Assembly: GCA_947647615.1 (NCBI GenBank) | Contig: CANSKS010000009.1 | Location: 1-64,000 of the forward strand | Reading direction: 5' to 3' | Origin: an uncultured Neglectibacter sp. | GTDB taxonomy: Bacteria; Bacillota; Clostridia; Oscillospirales; Acutalibacteraceae | DNA: 64,000 bases | Part shown: in pieces, positions 35,403 to 45,983 of the stretch | Position numbering within the stretch: the first letter of the stretch is position 1 | How the letters are laid out: every line of letters begins with the position of its first letter | Notes under the pieces: generated by a model | Seen by the model: the letters and a program-made list of their open reading frames with translations, nothing else | What the model was told of the DNA's origin: nothing | Databases searched by the model: none | Program-made: the position numbers and the translations under genes

Positions 35403-38228
35403 TTATATTCCCAGCAAAGGCTTTAAATACTGGCCGGTATAGGAGCCCTCCACCGAGGCCACTTCCTCCGGGGTGCCCTCCGCCACCACAAGGCCTCCCC
35501 GGTTGCCGCCCTCCGGCCCCAGGTCAATGATATGGTCGGCGGTTTTGATGAGGTCCAGGTTGTGCTCGATCACCAGCACCGTGTTGCCGGTATCCACAAG
35601 CCGCTGCAGCACCTCAATGAGCTTGTGGACGTCGGCAATGTGCAGTCCTGTGGTAGGCTCGTCCAGAATATAAATGGTTTTGCCTGTGGGACGCCGGGAA
35701 AGCTCGGTGGCCAGCTTCACCCGCTGGGCCTCGCCGCCGGAAAGAGTGGTGGCCGGCTGGCCCACTTTCACATACCCCAGGCCCACGTCGTACAGGGTTT
35801 GCAGCTTCCGGGCCAGCTTGGGAATATCCCGGAAGAACTCCAGGCCTTCCTCCACTGTCATTTCCAGCACGTCGTAAATGTTCTTGCCCTTATATTTCAC
35901 CTCCAGGGTCTCCCTGTTGTAACGGTGGCCCTTGCACACCTCGCAGGGCACGTACACATCGGGCAAAAAGTGCATTTCAATGCAGATAATGCCGTCCCCC
36001 TGGCAGGCCTCGCACCGGCCCCCTTTTACATTAAAGGAAAACCGCCCGGCGTTAAAGCCCCGCATTTTCGCCTCCTGGGTGCTGGCGAACAGCTCCCGAA
36101 TATCGGTAAACAGGCCCGTATAGGTGGCCGGGTTGGAACGGGGCGTGCGGCCAATGGGAGATTGGTCGATCCGTATGACCTTATCCAGATTTTCCAGGCC
36201 AAGAATTTCCTTGTGCTTTCCCGGGTGGGTGTGGGCCCGGTTCAGCTCCGCCGCCAGCTTTTTGTAAAGAATCTCGTTGATCAGGGAAGATTTCCCCGAA
36301 CCGGAAACCCCGGTGACGCACACGAACTCTCCCAGGGGGATCTTCACGCTCACGTTTTGCAGGTTGTTCTGGGCAGCCCCCTTGATTTGTAAAAAGTTCC
36401 CGTTCCCCGGCCTGCGCTTTTCCGGCACCTCCACCTTCTTTTTGCCGCTGAGGTACTGCCCGGTCACAGAGCCCTTGCATTTTTCAATGCCCTTCACCGG
36501 CCCGGCATAAACGATATTGCCGCCGTGAATCCCGGCGCCGGGGCCCACATCCACCAAATAGTCCGCTTCCCGCATGGTGTCCTCGTCGTGCTCTACCACG
36601 ATTACCGTGTTTCCAAGGTCCCGCAGGCGCTTTAAGGTGGCCAGAAGCTTGTGGTTGTCCCGCTGGTGGAGCCCAATGCTGGGCTCGTCCAGAATATAGA
36701 GCACCCCCATCAGGGAAGAGCCAATTTGGGTGGCCAGCCGGATGCGCTGGCTTTCCCCGCCGGAAAGGGTGCCGGAGGCCCGGGACAGGGTGAGGTATTC
36801 CAGGCCCACGCTTTGCAAAAAGCCCAGCCGGGCCTTGATCTCCTTTAAGATGGGGGCGGCGATGAGCTTTTCCCGCTCCGTGAGCTCCAGGACTTCCACA
36901 AATTCCAGGGCCTCGGTTACCGATTTGTCACAAAAGTCCGCGATGTTAATGCCCCCCACCGTCACTGCCAGGCTTTCCGGGGAAAGGCGTTTGCCGTGGC
37001 AGGCGTCGCAGGGCACGGCGCTCATGTAGGTTTCAATTTCCTCCTTGATCCAGTTGGAAGAGGTCTCCTTGAACCGGCGCTCCAAATTGTTGATCACGCC
37101 CTCGAACTCTGCCTGGTAGGTGCCGCTGCCGTACTCGCTCACCCGTTTCAGCTTGATCTTTTCCCCCTTGGTGCCGTAAAGGAGGATGTCTATCATCTCT
37201 TTGGGCAGTTCCCCCAAGGGCGTGTCCAGGGAAAAGCCGTAATGCTCCGCCAGCCCCCGCATATACATGGCGGCGATGGTACTGCCCTCCATGGCCCAGC
37301 CGCTGGCCTTGAGGCCGCCCTTATTGATGGAAAGGCGCTTGTCGGGAATGATCAGCTCCGGGTCTATCCGCATAAACACCCCCAGGCCCGTACATTTTTT
37401 ACAGGCCCCGAAGGGGTTGTTAAAGGAGAACATCCGGGGGGAAAGCTCGTCAATGCTCACCCCGTGCTCCGGGCAGGCGTAATTTTGGGAAAACACAATG
37501 TCTTCCCCGTCGATGACGTTCACAATGACGATGCCGCCGGTAAGGCCCGCCGCCACCTCAATGGAATCTGCCAAACGGGAACGGATATCCTCCTTGATGA
37601 CCAGACGGTCCACAATGATCTCTATGGTATGCTTCCGGTTCTTTTCCAGCTGAATGGTCTCGTTCAGGTCATAGACCAGGCCGTCTACCCTGGCCCGGAC
37701 AAAACCGGAGCGCCGGGCGGCCTCGAACTCCTTTACATGCTCGCCCTTCCTGCCCCGCACCACCGGGGCCAGCACCTGAATCCTGCTCTTTTCCGGCAGG
37801 GCCAGCACCCGGTCCACGATTTGGTCCACGGTTTGCTGTTTGATCTCCCGGCCGCAAATGGGGCAGTGGGGGATCCCGATGCGGGCGTACATCAAGCGCA
37901 GGTAATCGTAAATTTCCGTCACTGTCCCCACAGTGGAACGGGGGTTCTTGGAGGTGGTCTTCTGGTCGATAGAAATGGCTGGGGAAAGGCCGTCGATCAT
38001 ATCCACATCCGGCTTTTCCATCTGCCCCAAAAACATCCTGGCGTAGGAGGAAAGGGATTCCACGTAGCGCCTTTGCCCCTCCGCGTAGATGGTGTCAAAG
38101 GCCAGGGAAGATTTTCCCGAGCCGGAAAGGCCCGTCAAAACCACCAGCTTATCCCTGGGAATGGTCACGTCCACGTTCTTTAAATTGTGCTCTCTGGCGC
38201 CATGCACCACAATTTTATCAAGGCTCAT
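35403..38228 (-). CDS. uvrA: excinuclease ABC subunit UvrA
   Basis: A 941-aa damage-recognition ATPase of nucleotide excision repair. It has two ABC modules: Walker [13 protein letters not shown] near residue 33 and [13 protein letters not shown] near 640, signature [10 protein letters not shown] near 490 and [10 protein letters not shown] near 830, and zinc-finger cysteines CPICG and CEACQGDG...CEVCKG. Full length. It is the third gene of radC-uvrB-uvrA, 45 bp after uvrB, behind a promoter with a LexA-type box. Confidence 0.98.
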   Translation of the reverse strand: MSLDKIVVHGAREHNLKNVDVTIPRDKLVVLTGLSGSGKSSLAFDTIYAEGQRRYVESLSSYARMFLGQMEKPDVDMIDGLSPAISIDQKTTSKNPRSTVGTVTEIYDYLRLMYARIGIPHCPICGREIKQQTVDQIVDRVLALPEKSRIQVLAPVVRGRKGEHVKEFEAARRSGFVRARVDGLVYDLNETIQLEKNRKHTIEIIVDRLVIKEDIRSRLADSIEVAAGLTGGIVIVNVIDGEDIVFSQNYACPEHGVSIDELSPRMFSFNNPFGACKKCTGLGVFMRIDPELIIPDKRLSINKGGLKASGWAMEGSTIAAMYMRGLAEHYGFSLDTPLGELPKEMIDILLYGTKGEKIKLKRVSEYGSGTYQAEFEGVINNLERRFKETSSNWIKEEIETYMSAVPCDACHGKRLSPESLAVTVGGINIADFCDKSVTEALEFVEVLELTEREKLIAAPILKEIKARLGFLQSVGLEYLTLSRASGTLSGGESQRIRLATQIGSSLMGVLYILDEPSIGLHQRDNHKLLATLKRLRDLGNTVIVVEHDEDTMREADYLVDVGPGAGIHGGNIVYAGPVKGIEKCKGSVTGQYLSGKKKVEVPEKRRPGNGNFLQIKGAAQNNLQNVSVKIPLGEFVCVTGVSGSGKSSLINEILYKKLAAELNRAHTHPGKHKEILGLENLDKVIRIDQSPIGRTPRSNPATYTGLFTDIRELFASTQEAKMRGFNAGRFSFNVKGGRCEACQGDGIICIEMHFLPDVYVPCEVCKGHRYNRETLEVKYKGKNIYDVLEMTVEEGLEFFRDIPKLARKLQTLYDVGLGYVKVGQPATTLSGGEAQRVKLATELSRRPTGKTIYILDEPTTGLHIADVHKLIEVLQRLVDTGNTVLVIEHNLDLIKTADHIIDLGPEGGNRGGLVVAEGTPEEVASVEGSYTGQYLKPLLGI

Positions 38229-38273
38229 ACTTTAAGTTATCCTTTCTTTCCCGGAATCGCAGGCGGCCTTCGG

Positions 38274-40268
38274 TCACCTGCTCCTTTTCCTGGGCACCGG
38301 CGCGTGCCCGGCTCCCTGGCCCTCCAGCTCTTTGATCTTATCTCTCAGGTAAGCGGCGTGCTCAAATTCCAGCAGCTTCGCCGCCGCCTTCATCTCCTTG
38401 GTATACTGCTCGATCAGCTCCCGGCGCTCAGCTGGGGTATAGGTCTTCTTTTTCTTCTTTCCGTCTTCCTTATGGGTGGAAATCTCCAGGATCTCCGCCA
38501 CATCCTTCCGAATGGTCTGGGGGGTAATCCCGTGGCTTTCGTTATAGCTTTCCTGAATCCCCCGGCGGCGCTCGGTTTCCGTGATGGCGTACTCCATGGA
38601 GGGAGTGACCTCGTCCGCATACATGATCACCTGTCCCTGAGCGTTCCGGGCCGCCCGGCCAATGGTTTGAATAAGGCTCCGGCCGCTGCGCAGGAAGCCC
38701 TCCTTGTCCGCGTCCAGAATGGCCACCAGCGATACCTCGGGAATGTCCAGCCCTTCCCGCAGCAGGTTAATGCCCACCAGCACGTCAAATTCCCCCAGCC
38801 GCAGGTCCCGTATGATCTCCATACGCTCCACGGTGTCAATGTCGTGGTGCATGTACCGCACCCGAATCCCGTAACCCTCTAAATAAGAGGTGAGGTCTTC
38901 TGCCATCTTTTTGGTCAGGGTAGTCACCAAAACCCGTTCCTGCCGTTCCACCCGCAGGTTGATTTCGGAGATCAGGTCGTCGATCTGGCCCTCGGTGGGC
39001 TTTACCGTGATGCGGGGGTCCAAAAGCCCGGTGGGCCGGATCACCTGTTCCACCACCTGGGCAGATTTGGAAAGCTCCAGGTCCCCGGGGGTGGCGCTGA
39101 CAAACACTACCTGGTTCACATGGGAATAGAATTCGTCGAAGTTCAGGGGCCGGTTGTCGTAGGCGGAGGGCAGCCGGAACCCGTAGTTCACCAGCATTTC
39201 CTTCCTGGCGTGATCCCCGGCGAACATGCCCCGCACCTGGGGCAGCGTCACATGGGATTCGTCTACGAACAGGAGGTAGTCCTCCGGGAAATAGTCCAGA
39301 AGGGTGAAAGGGGCGCTGCCGGGCTCCCGGCGGGAAAGCACTCGGGAATAGTTTTCAATGCCCTTGCAAAAGCCTATTTCCGAAAGCATCTCCATGTCGT
39401 AGCGGGTGCGCTGTTCAATGCGCTGGGCCTCGATGAGCTTTCCTTCCTTTTTGAACCGCTCCACCTGGCGGAGCATCTCCTCGTTGATATCGGCAATGGC
39501 CTCCGTCATGCGCTCCTTGGGCACAATATAGTGGGAGGCCGGGTAAATGGCGATGTGCTTCAGCTCGGCGATCACGTCCCCGGTAAGGGGGGTGAATTCC
39601 CGCAGCCGCTCGATTTCGTCCCCAAAAAACTCCACCCGCACCGCCTTGTCGCTGGATTCCGCCGGGAAAATCTCCACCACGTCCCCCCGCACCCGGAACT
39701 TGTTGCGGGTAAAGTTCACGTCGTTCCTTTCATATTGCAGCTCCACCAGCTTCTGCAGCAGCTCTTCCCGGCTCTTTTCCATGCCGGGCCGCAAAGAGAT
39801 CACCATGGTGCGGTAATCGATAGGGTCGCCCAGGCTGTAAATACAGGAGACGGAAGCCACAATAATCACATCCCGCCGCTCAGAAAGAGCGCTGGTGGCG
39901 CTGTGGCGCAGCTTGTCGATCTCGTCGTTGATGGCGGAATCCTTTTCTATATAAGTATCCGTTTGGGCAATGTAGGCCTCCGGCTGGTAATAGTCGTAAT
40001 AGGACACAAAATATTCCACTGCGTTTTCCGGAAAAAATTCCCGGAACTCCGAACAGAGCTGGGCCGCCAGCGTCTTGTTGTGGGCCAGCACCAGGGTGGG
40101 CCTTTGGGTTTGGGCTATGACGTTGGCCATGGTAAAGGTCTTTCCGGAGCCGGTGACCCCCAGCAGCGTCTGTTCCTTTTTCCCCTCGTTCACCCCTGCC
40201 ACCAGCTGGCCAATGGCCTCCGGCTGGTCCCCGGTGGGCATAAATTTCGAAACCAGTTTAAACTCCAT
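38274..40268 (-). CDS. uvrB: excinuclease ABC subunit UvrB
   Basis: A 664-aa helicase-like damage verifier. Walker A is GVTGSGKT (37-44), the beta-hairpin region has [14 protein letters not shown], helicase motif VI is QTIGRAARN, and the C-terminal UVR motif ([17 protein letters not shown]) contacts UvrC. It overlaps radC by 11 bp and precedes uvrA. uvrC is not in the window. Confidence 0.98.
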   Translation of the reverse strand: MEFKLVSKFMPTGDQPEAIGQLVAGVNEGKKEQTLLGVTGSGKTFTMANVIAQTQRPTLVLAHNKTLAAQLCSEFREFFPENAVEYFVSYYDYYQPEAYIAQTDTYIEKDSAINDEIDKLRHSATSALSERRDVIIVASVSCIYSLGDPIDYRTMVISLRPGMEKSREELLQKLVELQYERNDVNFTRNKFRVRGDVVEIFPAESSDKAVRVEFFGDEIERLREFTPLTGDVIAELKHIAIYPASHYIVPKERMTEAIADINEEMLRQVERFKKEGKLIEAQRIEQRTRYDMEMLSEIGFCKGIENYSRVLSRREPGSAPFTLLDYFPEDYLLFVDESHVTLPQVRGMFAGDHARKEMLVNYGFRLPSAYDNRPLNFDEFYSHVNQVVFVSATPGDLELSKSAQVVEQVIRPTGLLDPRITVKPTEGQIDDLISEINLRVERQERVLVTTLTKKMAEDLTSYLEGYGIRVRYMHHDIDTVERMEIIRDLRLGEFDVLVGINLLREGLDIPEVSLVAILDADKEGFLRSGRSLIQTIGRAARNAQGQVIMYADEVTPSMEYAITETERRRGIQESYNESHGITPQTIRKDVAEILEISTHKEDGKKKKKTYTPAERRELIEQYTKEMKAAAKLLEFEHAAYLRDKIKELEGQGAGHAPVPRKRSR

Positions 40269-41043
40269 TTTCCCCGCCCTCTTCTTTCCCAGCCCCCTGC
40301 TCCAGGGCCTGTTCCAATTTCCTGGCCTTCTTGAGCTCCTCCCGGATCATTTGGAGGTTTTGCTCCCGTTCCATGTCCAGCAAGCCGCTTTCCTGGAAGG
40401 AATAAAAATCGTTCCCGCCAAAAATGATATGATCCTGCAGGCAGGCGTCGATGCTCCGCAGGGCAAGCTCGATCTGTCTGGTGGCCACAATGTCGTTGCG
40501 GGAGGGAAAGGCGGAATCGCTGGGGTGGTTGTGGGCCAGAAAGCAGCTGTAAGCGCCATAGTTAATGCAGAGCTCCAAAAGCCTCCGGCTATAGATGGGC
40601 ACCGCCGTCACGGAGCCCTCCGTGACAATGCCCTGGTAGAGCACCTGGCCTCTGGCGTTTAACAGCAGCACCGCCAGGGCCTCTGTTTTCCGCCCCATAA
40701 ACTGGGGCCGGAGCAGCTGGCAGGCGGAGGCCGTATCGTACACCCTTTTTAACGAACCGGCTCCGTCCTCCAGGCAAGCCCGGCACAGCTTCAGCGTCAA
40801 CTCCAAATACCGGGCGGTTTTGGGGGAGACCCCTGCCCGTTCCAGTTCCTCCGGCGGGGCGTAAAAAATCCCCCGGAAGCCGCCAAAGCTCCCCAGCAGC
40901 CGGGCCCATTCCTTTTCCGCTTCCTGTTTGGGCCAAAGGCAACCCAAGGCTTCCAAAAGGAGCCTTCTGTGCTCCGCCTCCTGAAGGGGCAGCACCTGCT
41001 GGTCCGGCCTTCCCTTTTTTGCGGTCTTTTTCCCTTCCGGCAC
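40258..41043 (-). CDS. radC: RadC-like JAB-domain protein
   Basis: A 261-aa protein with an N-terminal helix-hairpin-helix-like region (about 30-100) and a C-terminal RadC/JAMM domain (about 115-235). The metal motif [14 protein letters not shown] is intact. Despite the name, a repair role is not proven for the family. The start is GTG at 41043 with AAGGGGG eight bases upstream. It overlaps uvrB and leads an operon with a LexA-like box, which supports a link to the SOS response here. Confidence 0.88.
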   Translation of the reverse strand: MPEGKKTAKKGRPDQQVLPLQEAEHRRLLLEALGCLWPKQEAEKEWARLLGSFGGFRGIFYAPPEELERAGVSPKTARYLELTLKLCRACLEDGAGSLKRVYDTASACQLLRPQFMGRKTEALAVLLLNARGQVLYQGIVTEGSVTAVPIYSRRLLELCINYGAYSCFLAHNHPSDSAFPSRNDIVATRQIELALRSIDACLQDHIIFGGNDFYSFQESGLLDMEREQNLQMIREELKKARKLEQALEQGAGKEEGGENGV

Positions 41044-41099
41044 CCGGAATTCCCCCTTTCCTCCGAGGGTTTTCCGGCCCCCGCTTCCATGACCAGAAT

Positions 41100-41128
41100 A
41101 TCATAACAAACATTTGTTCTTGTGTCAA
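41100..41128 (-). promoter_or_regulatory. promoter of radC-uvrB-uvrA containing a LexA-type SOS box
   Basis: On the minus strand TTGACA (41123-41128), 17-bp spacer, TATGAT (41100-41105). The spacer contains AGAACAAATGTTTG (41107-41120), which fits the Firmicutes LexA/DinR consensus CGAACRNRYGTTYG at 13 of 14 positions. A repressor there would block the promoter directly. Confidence 0.82.
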
Positions 41129-41243
41129 TTCCGCAAGGAAAAATTCCTCCGGAAAAACTTTTCTCTTTTCCCAAGGCCTTTGGAAAAACCGGGGAAAAGA
41201 AAAAAGCTGTGGAAAAAATCGTGGAATATTTGCTGTTATCTCT

Positions 41244-41271
41244 TTGCAGCCTCCCCCACATATGGTATAAT
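41244..41271 (+). promoter_or_regulatory. promoter of the L,D-transpeptidase gene
   Basis: TTGCAG (41244-41249), 16-bp spacer, TATAAT (41266-41271). The leader to the ATG at 41396 is about 118 nt and includes GC-rich inverted repeats near 41290-41315. Confidence 0.7.
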
Positions 41272-41395
41272 AATCAATACATAACTCCCCAGGGCCCTTT
41301 GGGCCGCCTGCGGTACGACAAATTAGGCAGAGCTTTTCTGTTATTGTTATTACCCGAAGAAATCGAAAGCTTAGCCAGAGGAGCGAGATCAATCC

Positions 41396-43339
41396 ATGAA
41401 AAAACCAGCCCTTCGTCACAAAACCAGAAGAAGCCTTCGCGGAGGCGTAACCTTTCTTTTGGCAGCCCTTATCCTTGTCACCTGTTCCCTGCCCCCGGCC
41501 CGAGGTGCGGAGCTTTCCCCGGAGCCAGGCTTTGGGGAAGAACTCCCCATAGTCCTGGAAGAAACGCCTGTCCCAGAATGGGAGCCTTCCGGAGAGGAGC
41601 CTTCCGAAGAGGATCCCTCCGGGGAAGAGGCTGCCGGGGAAAGCTCTCGGGAAGAGGCCTCCGGCCAAGGAGAAGAGGAGGAAAAGGACCCCTCCGAGAA
41701 GGACCCCTCCCAGGAAGAGGGAGAAGAACCCAGCCAGCCCGAGGAAACCGTGACCACCTTTACCGTCACCTTTGACATGGGGCCCCTGGGCAAAGAGGAA
41801 TTCCTGGTGGAAGAGGGGCAGTACCTTCCCGAATACCCGGAGGAACCCTCCCTGCCTGCCGCGGAATTTTTGGGCTGGTTCAACGAGGAAGGGGTAAAGG
41901 TCCCCACTTACCAGTTTTCCAGCCTGCGCCCCAGCCGGAACATGACCTTCACCGCGAAATTTTCCCGGGTTCTGGAAGAGGTTTTGAACACCCAGGACCA
42001 CACGGCCTATATCAGCGGTTATGAAAACGGCATGTTCAAGCCCCAACGGGGCGTCACCCGGGGTGAAGCCGCCAAAATGTTCTATTCCCTTTTGCTGGAC
42101 CAGGAGCTGGAGGAGAAGAGCTTTTCCGACGTGCCGGAAAGCAAATGGTACGCCCAGGCAGTGGGCGTGATTTCTGCCCTGGGCATTGTTTCCGGTTACC
42201 CCGACGGCACCTTCCGGGCGGAAAAATTCATCACCCGGGCGGAATTCGTAAAGATGGCCGCGGGCTTCGACACCCTGGTGGAAGGTGAGGTTTCCTTCCA
42301 GGACGTGAAGGCAGATTCCTGGGCGGCCCCCTATATCGCCTCCGCCCTGGAGAAGGGCTGGATCAACGGGTTCAGCGACAACACCTTCCGGCCGGGAGAT
42401 CTGATCACCCGGGCCCAGGCTGTCACCGTGCTCAATCACATGCTGGGCAGAACTCCCGACACCCACATCAAGGAAAAGGCGGATGTAAAGAATTTCTACG
42501 ATGTTTTCCTCGACTATTGGGCTTATGCCGATATTGAGGAAGCCGCTACCTCCCACGAATATTCCCTGGAAACCGGGGAAGAGGTGTGGACCTCCTACGA
42601 GCCCGATTTGAGCTCGGTACAAACCTCCCACTGGGTCCAGGACGGGCAGGATCGCTATTACCTGGATGCCAAGTCCCAGAAATTCCTCCGGGGCAAAACC
42701 ACCATCGACGGCGTTTCCTACCAGCTGGACAAGAGCACGGGAAAAGCCCTCACCGGCTTTTTCATGGAAGGCAACTGGCGGCGCTACTATAAAAACGGCC
42801 TCATCCAAAACGACATTTCCGGGCTGGGTCTTGTGACGGGCCCCTATTTCATTCGGGTTTACAAGCCCGCCAATTACCTGATCGTCTTTGCCAAGCACAA
42901 CGGCCACTTCAACACCCCGGTAAAGGCCATGCGTGTTTCCTGCGGGTACGGCACCCCCACCGGCACCTACTACACCCCCTCCCGTTACCGCTGGCTCCAA
43001 ATGGTGGGCGATACCTGGGCCCAATGGTGCACGCAAATTTCCGGAAACTACCTGTTCCACTCGGTGCCCAATTGGACCCACAGCAATATGGATTTAGAGG
43101 TGGACGAATACAACCGTTTGGGCGAAACCCGTTCCCTGGGCTGCATCCGCCTGAACTGTCGGGACGCCAAATGGATTTACGACAACTGCGCCCTCGGCAC
43201 CGAGGTTTACATTTCTCCCAACGAGACTTCCGGGCCCCTGCCCAAGCCCGGGGGAATTCAAATCCCCTCCTGGCACACCTGGGACCCCACCGACCCTACC
43301 GCCGCCTACCGGTGTGTACAGGCGGGCTGCCATCATTAA
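41396..43339 (+). CDS. secreted SLH-domain L,D-transpeptidase with InlB-type repeat
   Basis: A 647-aa cell-wall enzyme. Order: signal peptide (1 to about 38, ending ARGA), Glu/Ser/Pro-rich linker (45-118), one InlB/Flg_new beta-grasp repeat (119-190), three SLH repeats (about 200-370) that bind secondary wall polymer, a choline-binding-like Trp/Tyr-rich stretch (about 400-465), then a YkuD catalytic domain. The catalytic motif is SLGCIRL with Cys583, and a conserved His in FHSVPNW. It should form 3-3 crosslinks or attach proteins in peptidoglycan. GAGGAG lies about ten bases before the ATG. A long antisense frame over it was rejected. Confidence 0.9.
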   Translation: MKKPALRHKTRRSLRGGVTFLLAALILVTCSLPPARGAELSPEPGFGEELPIVLEETPVPEWEPSGEEPSEEDPSGEEAAGESSREEASGQGEEEEKDPSEKDPSQEEGEEPSQPEETVTTFTVTFDMGPLGKEEFLVEEGQYLPEYPEEPSLPAAEFLGWFNEEGVKVPTYQFSSLRPSRNMTFTAKFSRVLEEVLNTQDHTAYISGYENGMFKPQRGVTRGEAAKMFYSLLLDQELEEKSFSDVPESKWYAQAVGVISALGIVSGYPDGTFRAEKFITRAEFVKMAAGFDTLVEGEVSFQDVKADSWAAPYIASALEKGWINGFSDNTFRPGDLITRAQAVTVLNHMLGRTPDTHIKEKADVKNFYDVFLDYWAYADIEEAATSHEYSLETGEEVWTSYEPDLSSVQTSHWVQDGQDRYYLDAKSQKFLRGKTTIDGVSYQLDKSTGKALTGFFMEGNWRRYYKNGLIQNDISGLGLVTGPYFIRVYKPANYLIVFAKHNGHFNTPVKAMRVSCGYGTPTGTYYTPSRYRWLQMVGDTWAQWCTQISGNYLFHSVPNWTHSNMDLEVDEYNRLGETRSLGCIRLNCRDAKWIYDNCALGTEVYISPNETSGPLPKPGGIQIPSWHTWDPTDPTAAYRCVQAGCHH

Positions 43340-43364
43340 AGAAAACAGGAAGAAGCGAACGCGC

Positions 43365-44366
43365 GTGACCAACCGAGAACGGGTGCTGGCCGCCCTAAAC
43401 TTTGAAAAGCCGGATTACACCCCCTACGCCATGGGCTTCACCCAGAAAATGGCAGAAAAACTGATCGCCCACACCGGCGACCCCAACGTCCTTTCCAAGA
43501 TCAACAACCACATCACCAGCGTCTTTCTCTCAAAGCCCCAAACAGAAGTCCGGCCCGGGTACGACCGGGACGAATTCGGGGTCACCTGGAACAAGACCGG
43601 GGCCGATAAGGACATCGGCGTGGTAGACGTTTACCTATTGGAAAAAGAGGAGGCCTTGAACGGGTTCCTGCTCCCTCCGGTGGACGAAGCCTTTATCCGC
43701 CGGGAAATGGAAGCCCTGGCGGCTGCCCCGGGAGAAAATTTCCGCATGGCCTCTCTGGGGTTCTCCCTGTTCGAACGGGCCTGGACCCTTCGGGGCATGG
43801 AAAACCTGCTGTGCGACATGGTGGGCGAGCCGGAATTCGTCCACGAGCTCCTGGGAAAGATCACCGCCCGGAACCTGCAGATTATCGACATCGCCCTGGA
43901 ATATGACTTTGACGGGTTCTATTTCGGGGACGACTGGGGGCAGCAAAGGGGTCTTATTATGGGACCTCACCACTGGCGGACCTTTTTAAAGCCTTATCTG
44001 GCCCAAATGTACGGCAAGGTACGGGCTGCCGGGAAGTATGTCTGCCAGCACTCCTGCGGCGATATCCGGGAAATTCTGGAAGAGGCCCACGAGATTGGCC
44101 TGAACATGTACCAGACCTTCCAGCCGGAAATTTATGGCTACGGCTACAGCGAAAAGCTGCGGGGCAAGGTCACCGTTTGGGGCGGCATCAGTACCCAACG
44201 GGACCTGCCCTACAAGACTCCGGAGGAGGTAAGCGCCGTGACAAAGGAGCTTTTGGCGGCCTTTCCCCAGGGGGGCCTGGTGGCTGGGCCCACCCACAGC
44301 GTACCGGGAGACGTGCCCCCGGAAAACATCCTGGCCATGCTTTCGGTGCTGGAACACCAGAATTGA
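43365..44366 (+). CDS. uroporphyrinogen decarboxylase-family protein
   Basis: A 333-aa URO-D-fold TIM barrel (NRERVLAALNFEKPDYTPYAMGF start; YFGDDWGQQRGLIMGP; CQHSCGDIREI). Members of this branch are mostly cobalamin- or methyltransferase-type enzymes rather than true heme enzymes, and the uroporphyrinogen-binding residues are not evident. The start is GTG at 43365, giving the usual family N-terminus, with AGGAAGAAG nine bases upstream; the frame is open to 43314 but that part overlaps the preceding gene. No heme genes are nearby. A second relative is at 56.5-57.5 kb. Confidence 0.8.
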   Translation: MTNRERVLAALNFEKPDYTPYAMGFTQKMAEKLIAHTGDPNVLSKINNHITSVFLSKPQTEVRPGYDRDEFGVTWNKTGADKDIGVVDVYLLEKEEALNGFLLPPVDEAFIRREMEALAAAPGENFRMASLGFSLFERAWTLRGMENLLCDMVGEPEFVHELLGKITARNLQIIDIALEYDFDGFYFGDDWGQQRGLIMGPHHWRTFLKPYLAQMYGKVRAAGKYVCQHSCGDIREILEEAHEIGLNMYQTFQPEIYGYGYSEKLRGKVTVWGGISTQRDLPYKTPEEVSAVTKELLAAFPQGGLVAGPTHSVPGDVPPENILAMLSVLEHQN

Positions 44367-44397
44367 ACACCGGCTGCAAAAACCGGCCAAAACAGAG

Positions 44398-44437
44398 AAA
44401 ACGCTTCCGCCCACAAGGGTGGAAGCGTTTTGCTTTT
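44398..44437. terminator. bidirectional terminator between convergent genes
   Basis: AAAACGCTTCC (44398-44408) pairs with GGAAGCGTTTT (44421-44431), with inner CCC/GGG, followed by GCTTTTT. It serves the URO-D-family gene and, on the other strand, the sulfatase operon. Confidence 0.88.
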
Positions 44438-44463
44438 TACGCAGAAAGGTCATGTCTCTTTTT

Positions 44464-45930
44464 TCAGCCTTTGGGATACATCGCCCTCAGGGCGGGGATT
44501 TGGCTGGCCCTGGGCGTGCCCTCCAGGCGTTTGATATAGCTTTCCAGCATGCCCCGGCAGTGCTCCGGCCCTCCTTCTCGCATCACCGTCCAAAGGGGAT
44601 CCACGTCCCATTGGGACTTCTTCATCATTTCATCTGTCCAATCCAAAATAAGCTTTGCTCCCTTTTCGCAGAGCTCCGGGCGCTCCTCCGAAAGGTCCTT
44701 CTGCTCGTGGGGATCTTCCTTCACGTTGAACAGCATCTCCTTGGGGAAAAGGTGGTAACCCCCGTGCACGGTGCGCAAATACAGGTAATCGCCAAACCGC
44801 ACGGCCCTTTGGCACACATGGCAGCACTGGGTGAGCACCACACTGTCTTTGGAACAGTCCTCCCCCTGCAGCAGGGCTTTGGCGTAGGAATGGCCGTCGT
44901 AATCGTAATCGCCCACCACGCCGGTACCCAGCAGCTCCTGTACCGTGGGCAGCAAATCCACGTTGTCGTAGAAGCCCTTTGCCACAGAGCCCTTTTTGGC
45001 CCCGGGCCATTTGATAATCATGGGAATGTGGCAGGTGGGCTCGTCGGCGGTGCCATGCTCCCCGTAAAGGCCCAGCTCTCCCAGGTTCTCCCCGTGGTCG
45101 GAGGTAATGATGACCGCCAGGTCCTCCCGGTAAAGTCCTTGTTCCTTCAGCTGGTCCAAAATCATTTTAATATTGTCGTCGGTATACCGCACGCCGCAGT
45201 CGTACTGGTCCAGCATGTTTTTCATTTCGGCCCGGTTCGCGAGCTTCCCCGGATGGCGAGGATACTTAGGGGAAGTGGAATCGTCCCACATGGCGATCTC
45301 ATTGGCGCCGTGGGGGCCTACATGGAGCAAGTGCCGGGAAAACACCTCTTCGGTGATCCAATCGTCGGGAAGGGGCTGGTTTTCAAAGGGATTGCCAAAG
45401 GATTCCGGGGCTCGGTAAGGGGTGTGGGGGTCCCAAAAATGCACGTGGAGGAACCAGTTGTCTTTTTCGCCGTTGCGGCGGAGCCAGTCCAGCACATGGG
45501 GCGTCACCGCTTCGGCAGATTCTCCCCCTCTTCCTCCCACATTGCAGCACTCCTGGAACCCCGCGTTAAACCACCAGGCAGAATGGCGCTCCGCAAAGGT
45601 GGAAAAGGAAACCGTGTGCATGCCCGCCCGCCGGAACTGCATGAACAGCCCGTTTTCGCTGCAGTCGTCGGTAAAATGGCGGCTCTCCCCCTGGAGGCGC
45701 AGGTCGGCGGCAGTACCCCCATGGCCTACCACACCGTTGCGAATGCCGTACCGGCCGGTGATAAGGGAGGCTCGGGAGGGCAGGCAGGGGGCATTGGGGC
45801 AGTAATAGTTTTCAAACCGCACGCCTTCCGCCGCCACGGAATCTATGGCAGGGGAAGTGTTCCTGCCATAGCCGTAGCAGCCCAGATGGTCACTGCGCAG
45901 GGTGTCGATATCGAACATGATCACTCGCAT
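44464..45930 (-). CDS. Cys-type sulfatase (first family member)
   Basis: A 488-aa arylsulfatase-family enzyme that removes sulfate esters. The active-site signature CLPSR (Cys49 to Arg53) in CLPSRASLITGRYG needs conversion of Cys49 to formylglycine, which the radical SAM enzyme encoded upstream should do. Metal residues lie in MFDIDTLRSDH and in ITSDHGENLG. It has no signal peptide, so it is likely cytoplasmic and acts on imported sulfated sugars. It is last of a three-gene operon, 53 bp after the other sulfatase. Confidence 0.93.
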   Translation of the reverse strand: MRVIMFDIDTLRSDHLGCYGYGRNTSPAIDSVAAEGVRFENYYCPNAPCLPSRASLITGRYGIRNGVVGHGGTAADLRLQGESRHFTDDCSENGLFMQFRRAGMHTVSFSTFAERHSAWWFNAGFQECCNVGGRGGESAEAVTPHVLDWLRRNGEKDNWFLHVHFWDPHTPYRAPESFGNPFENQPLPDDWITEEVFSRHLLHVGPHGANEIAMWDDSTSPKYPRHPGKLANRAEMKNMLDQYDCGVRYTDDNIKMILDQLKEQGLYREDLAVIITSDHGENLGELGLYGEHGTADEPTCHIPMIIKWPGAKKGSVAKGFYDNVDLLPTVQELLGTGVVGDYDYDGHSYAKALLQGEDCSKDSVVLTQCCHVCQRAVRFGDYLYLRTVHGGYHLFPKEMLFNVKEDPHEQKDLSEERPELCEKGAKLILDWTDEMMKKSQWDVDPLWTVMREGGPEHCRGMLESYIKRLEGTPRASQIPALRAMYPKG

Positions 45931-45983
45931 AAAAACTCCTCCGTTTTCTCTGTCTTGCTTTGGTTTTTTCTTTGTATGGGCCT

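Noticed and set aside
36996-38183. 395-codon plus-strand frame over uvrA, and similar long frames over the permeases, rpsA, uvrB and sulfatase genes
   Set aside because: All lie opposite well-recognised genes and show no domain or start signal.
40589-43081. 830-codon open frame on the minus strand
   Set aside because: It is antisense to the L,D-transpeptidase gene and runs into radC in another frame. It has no ribosome-binding site, and its composition (long Gly/Val/His-rich stretches) is typical of a shadow frame in GC-rich DNA.
43365-44366. True uroporphyrinogen decarboxylase (hemE), also considered for 56483-57460
   Set aside because: No other heme-pathway genes are near, two divergent copies exist, and the sequences resemble the broader URO-D/methyltransferase-like group.
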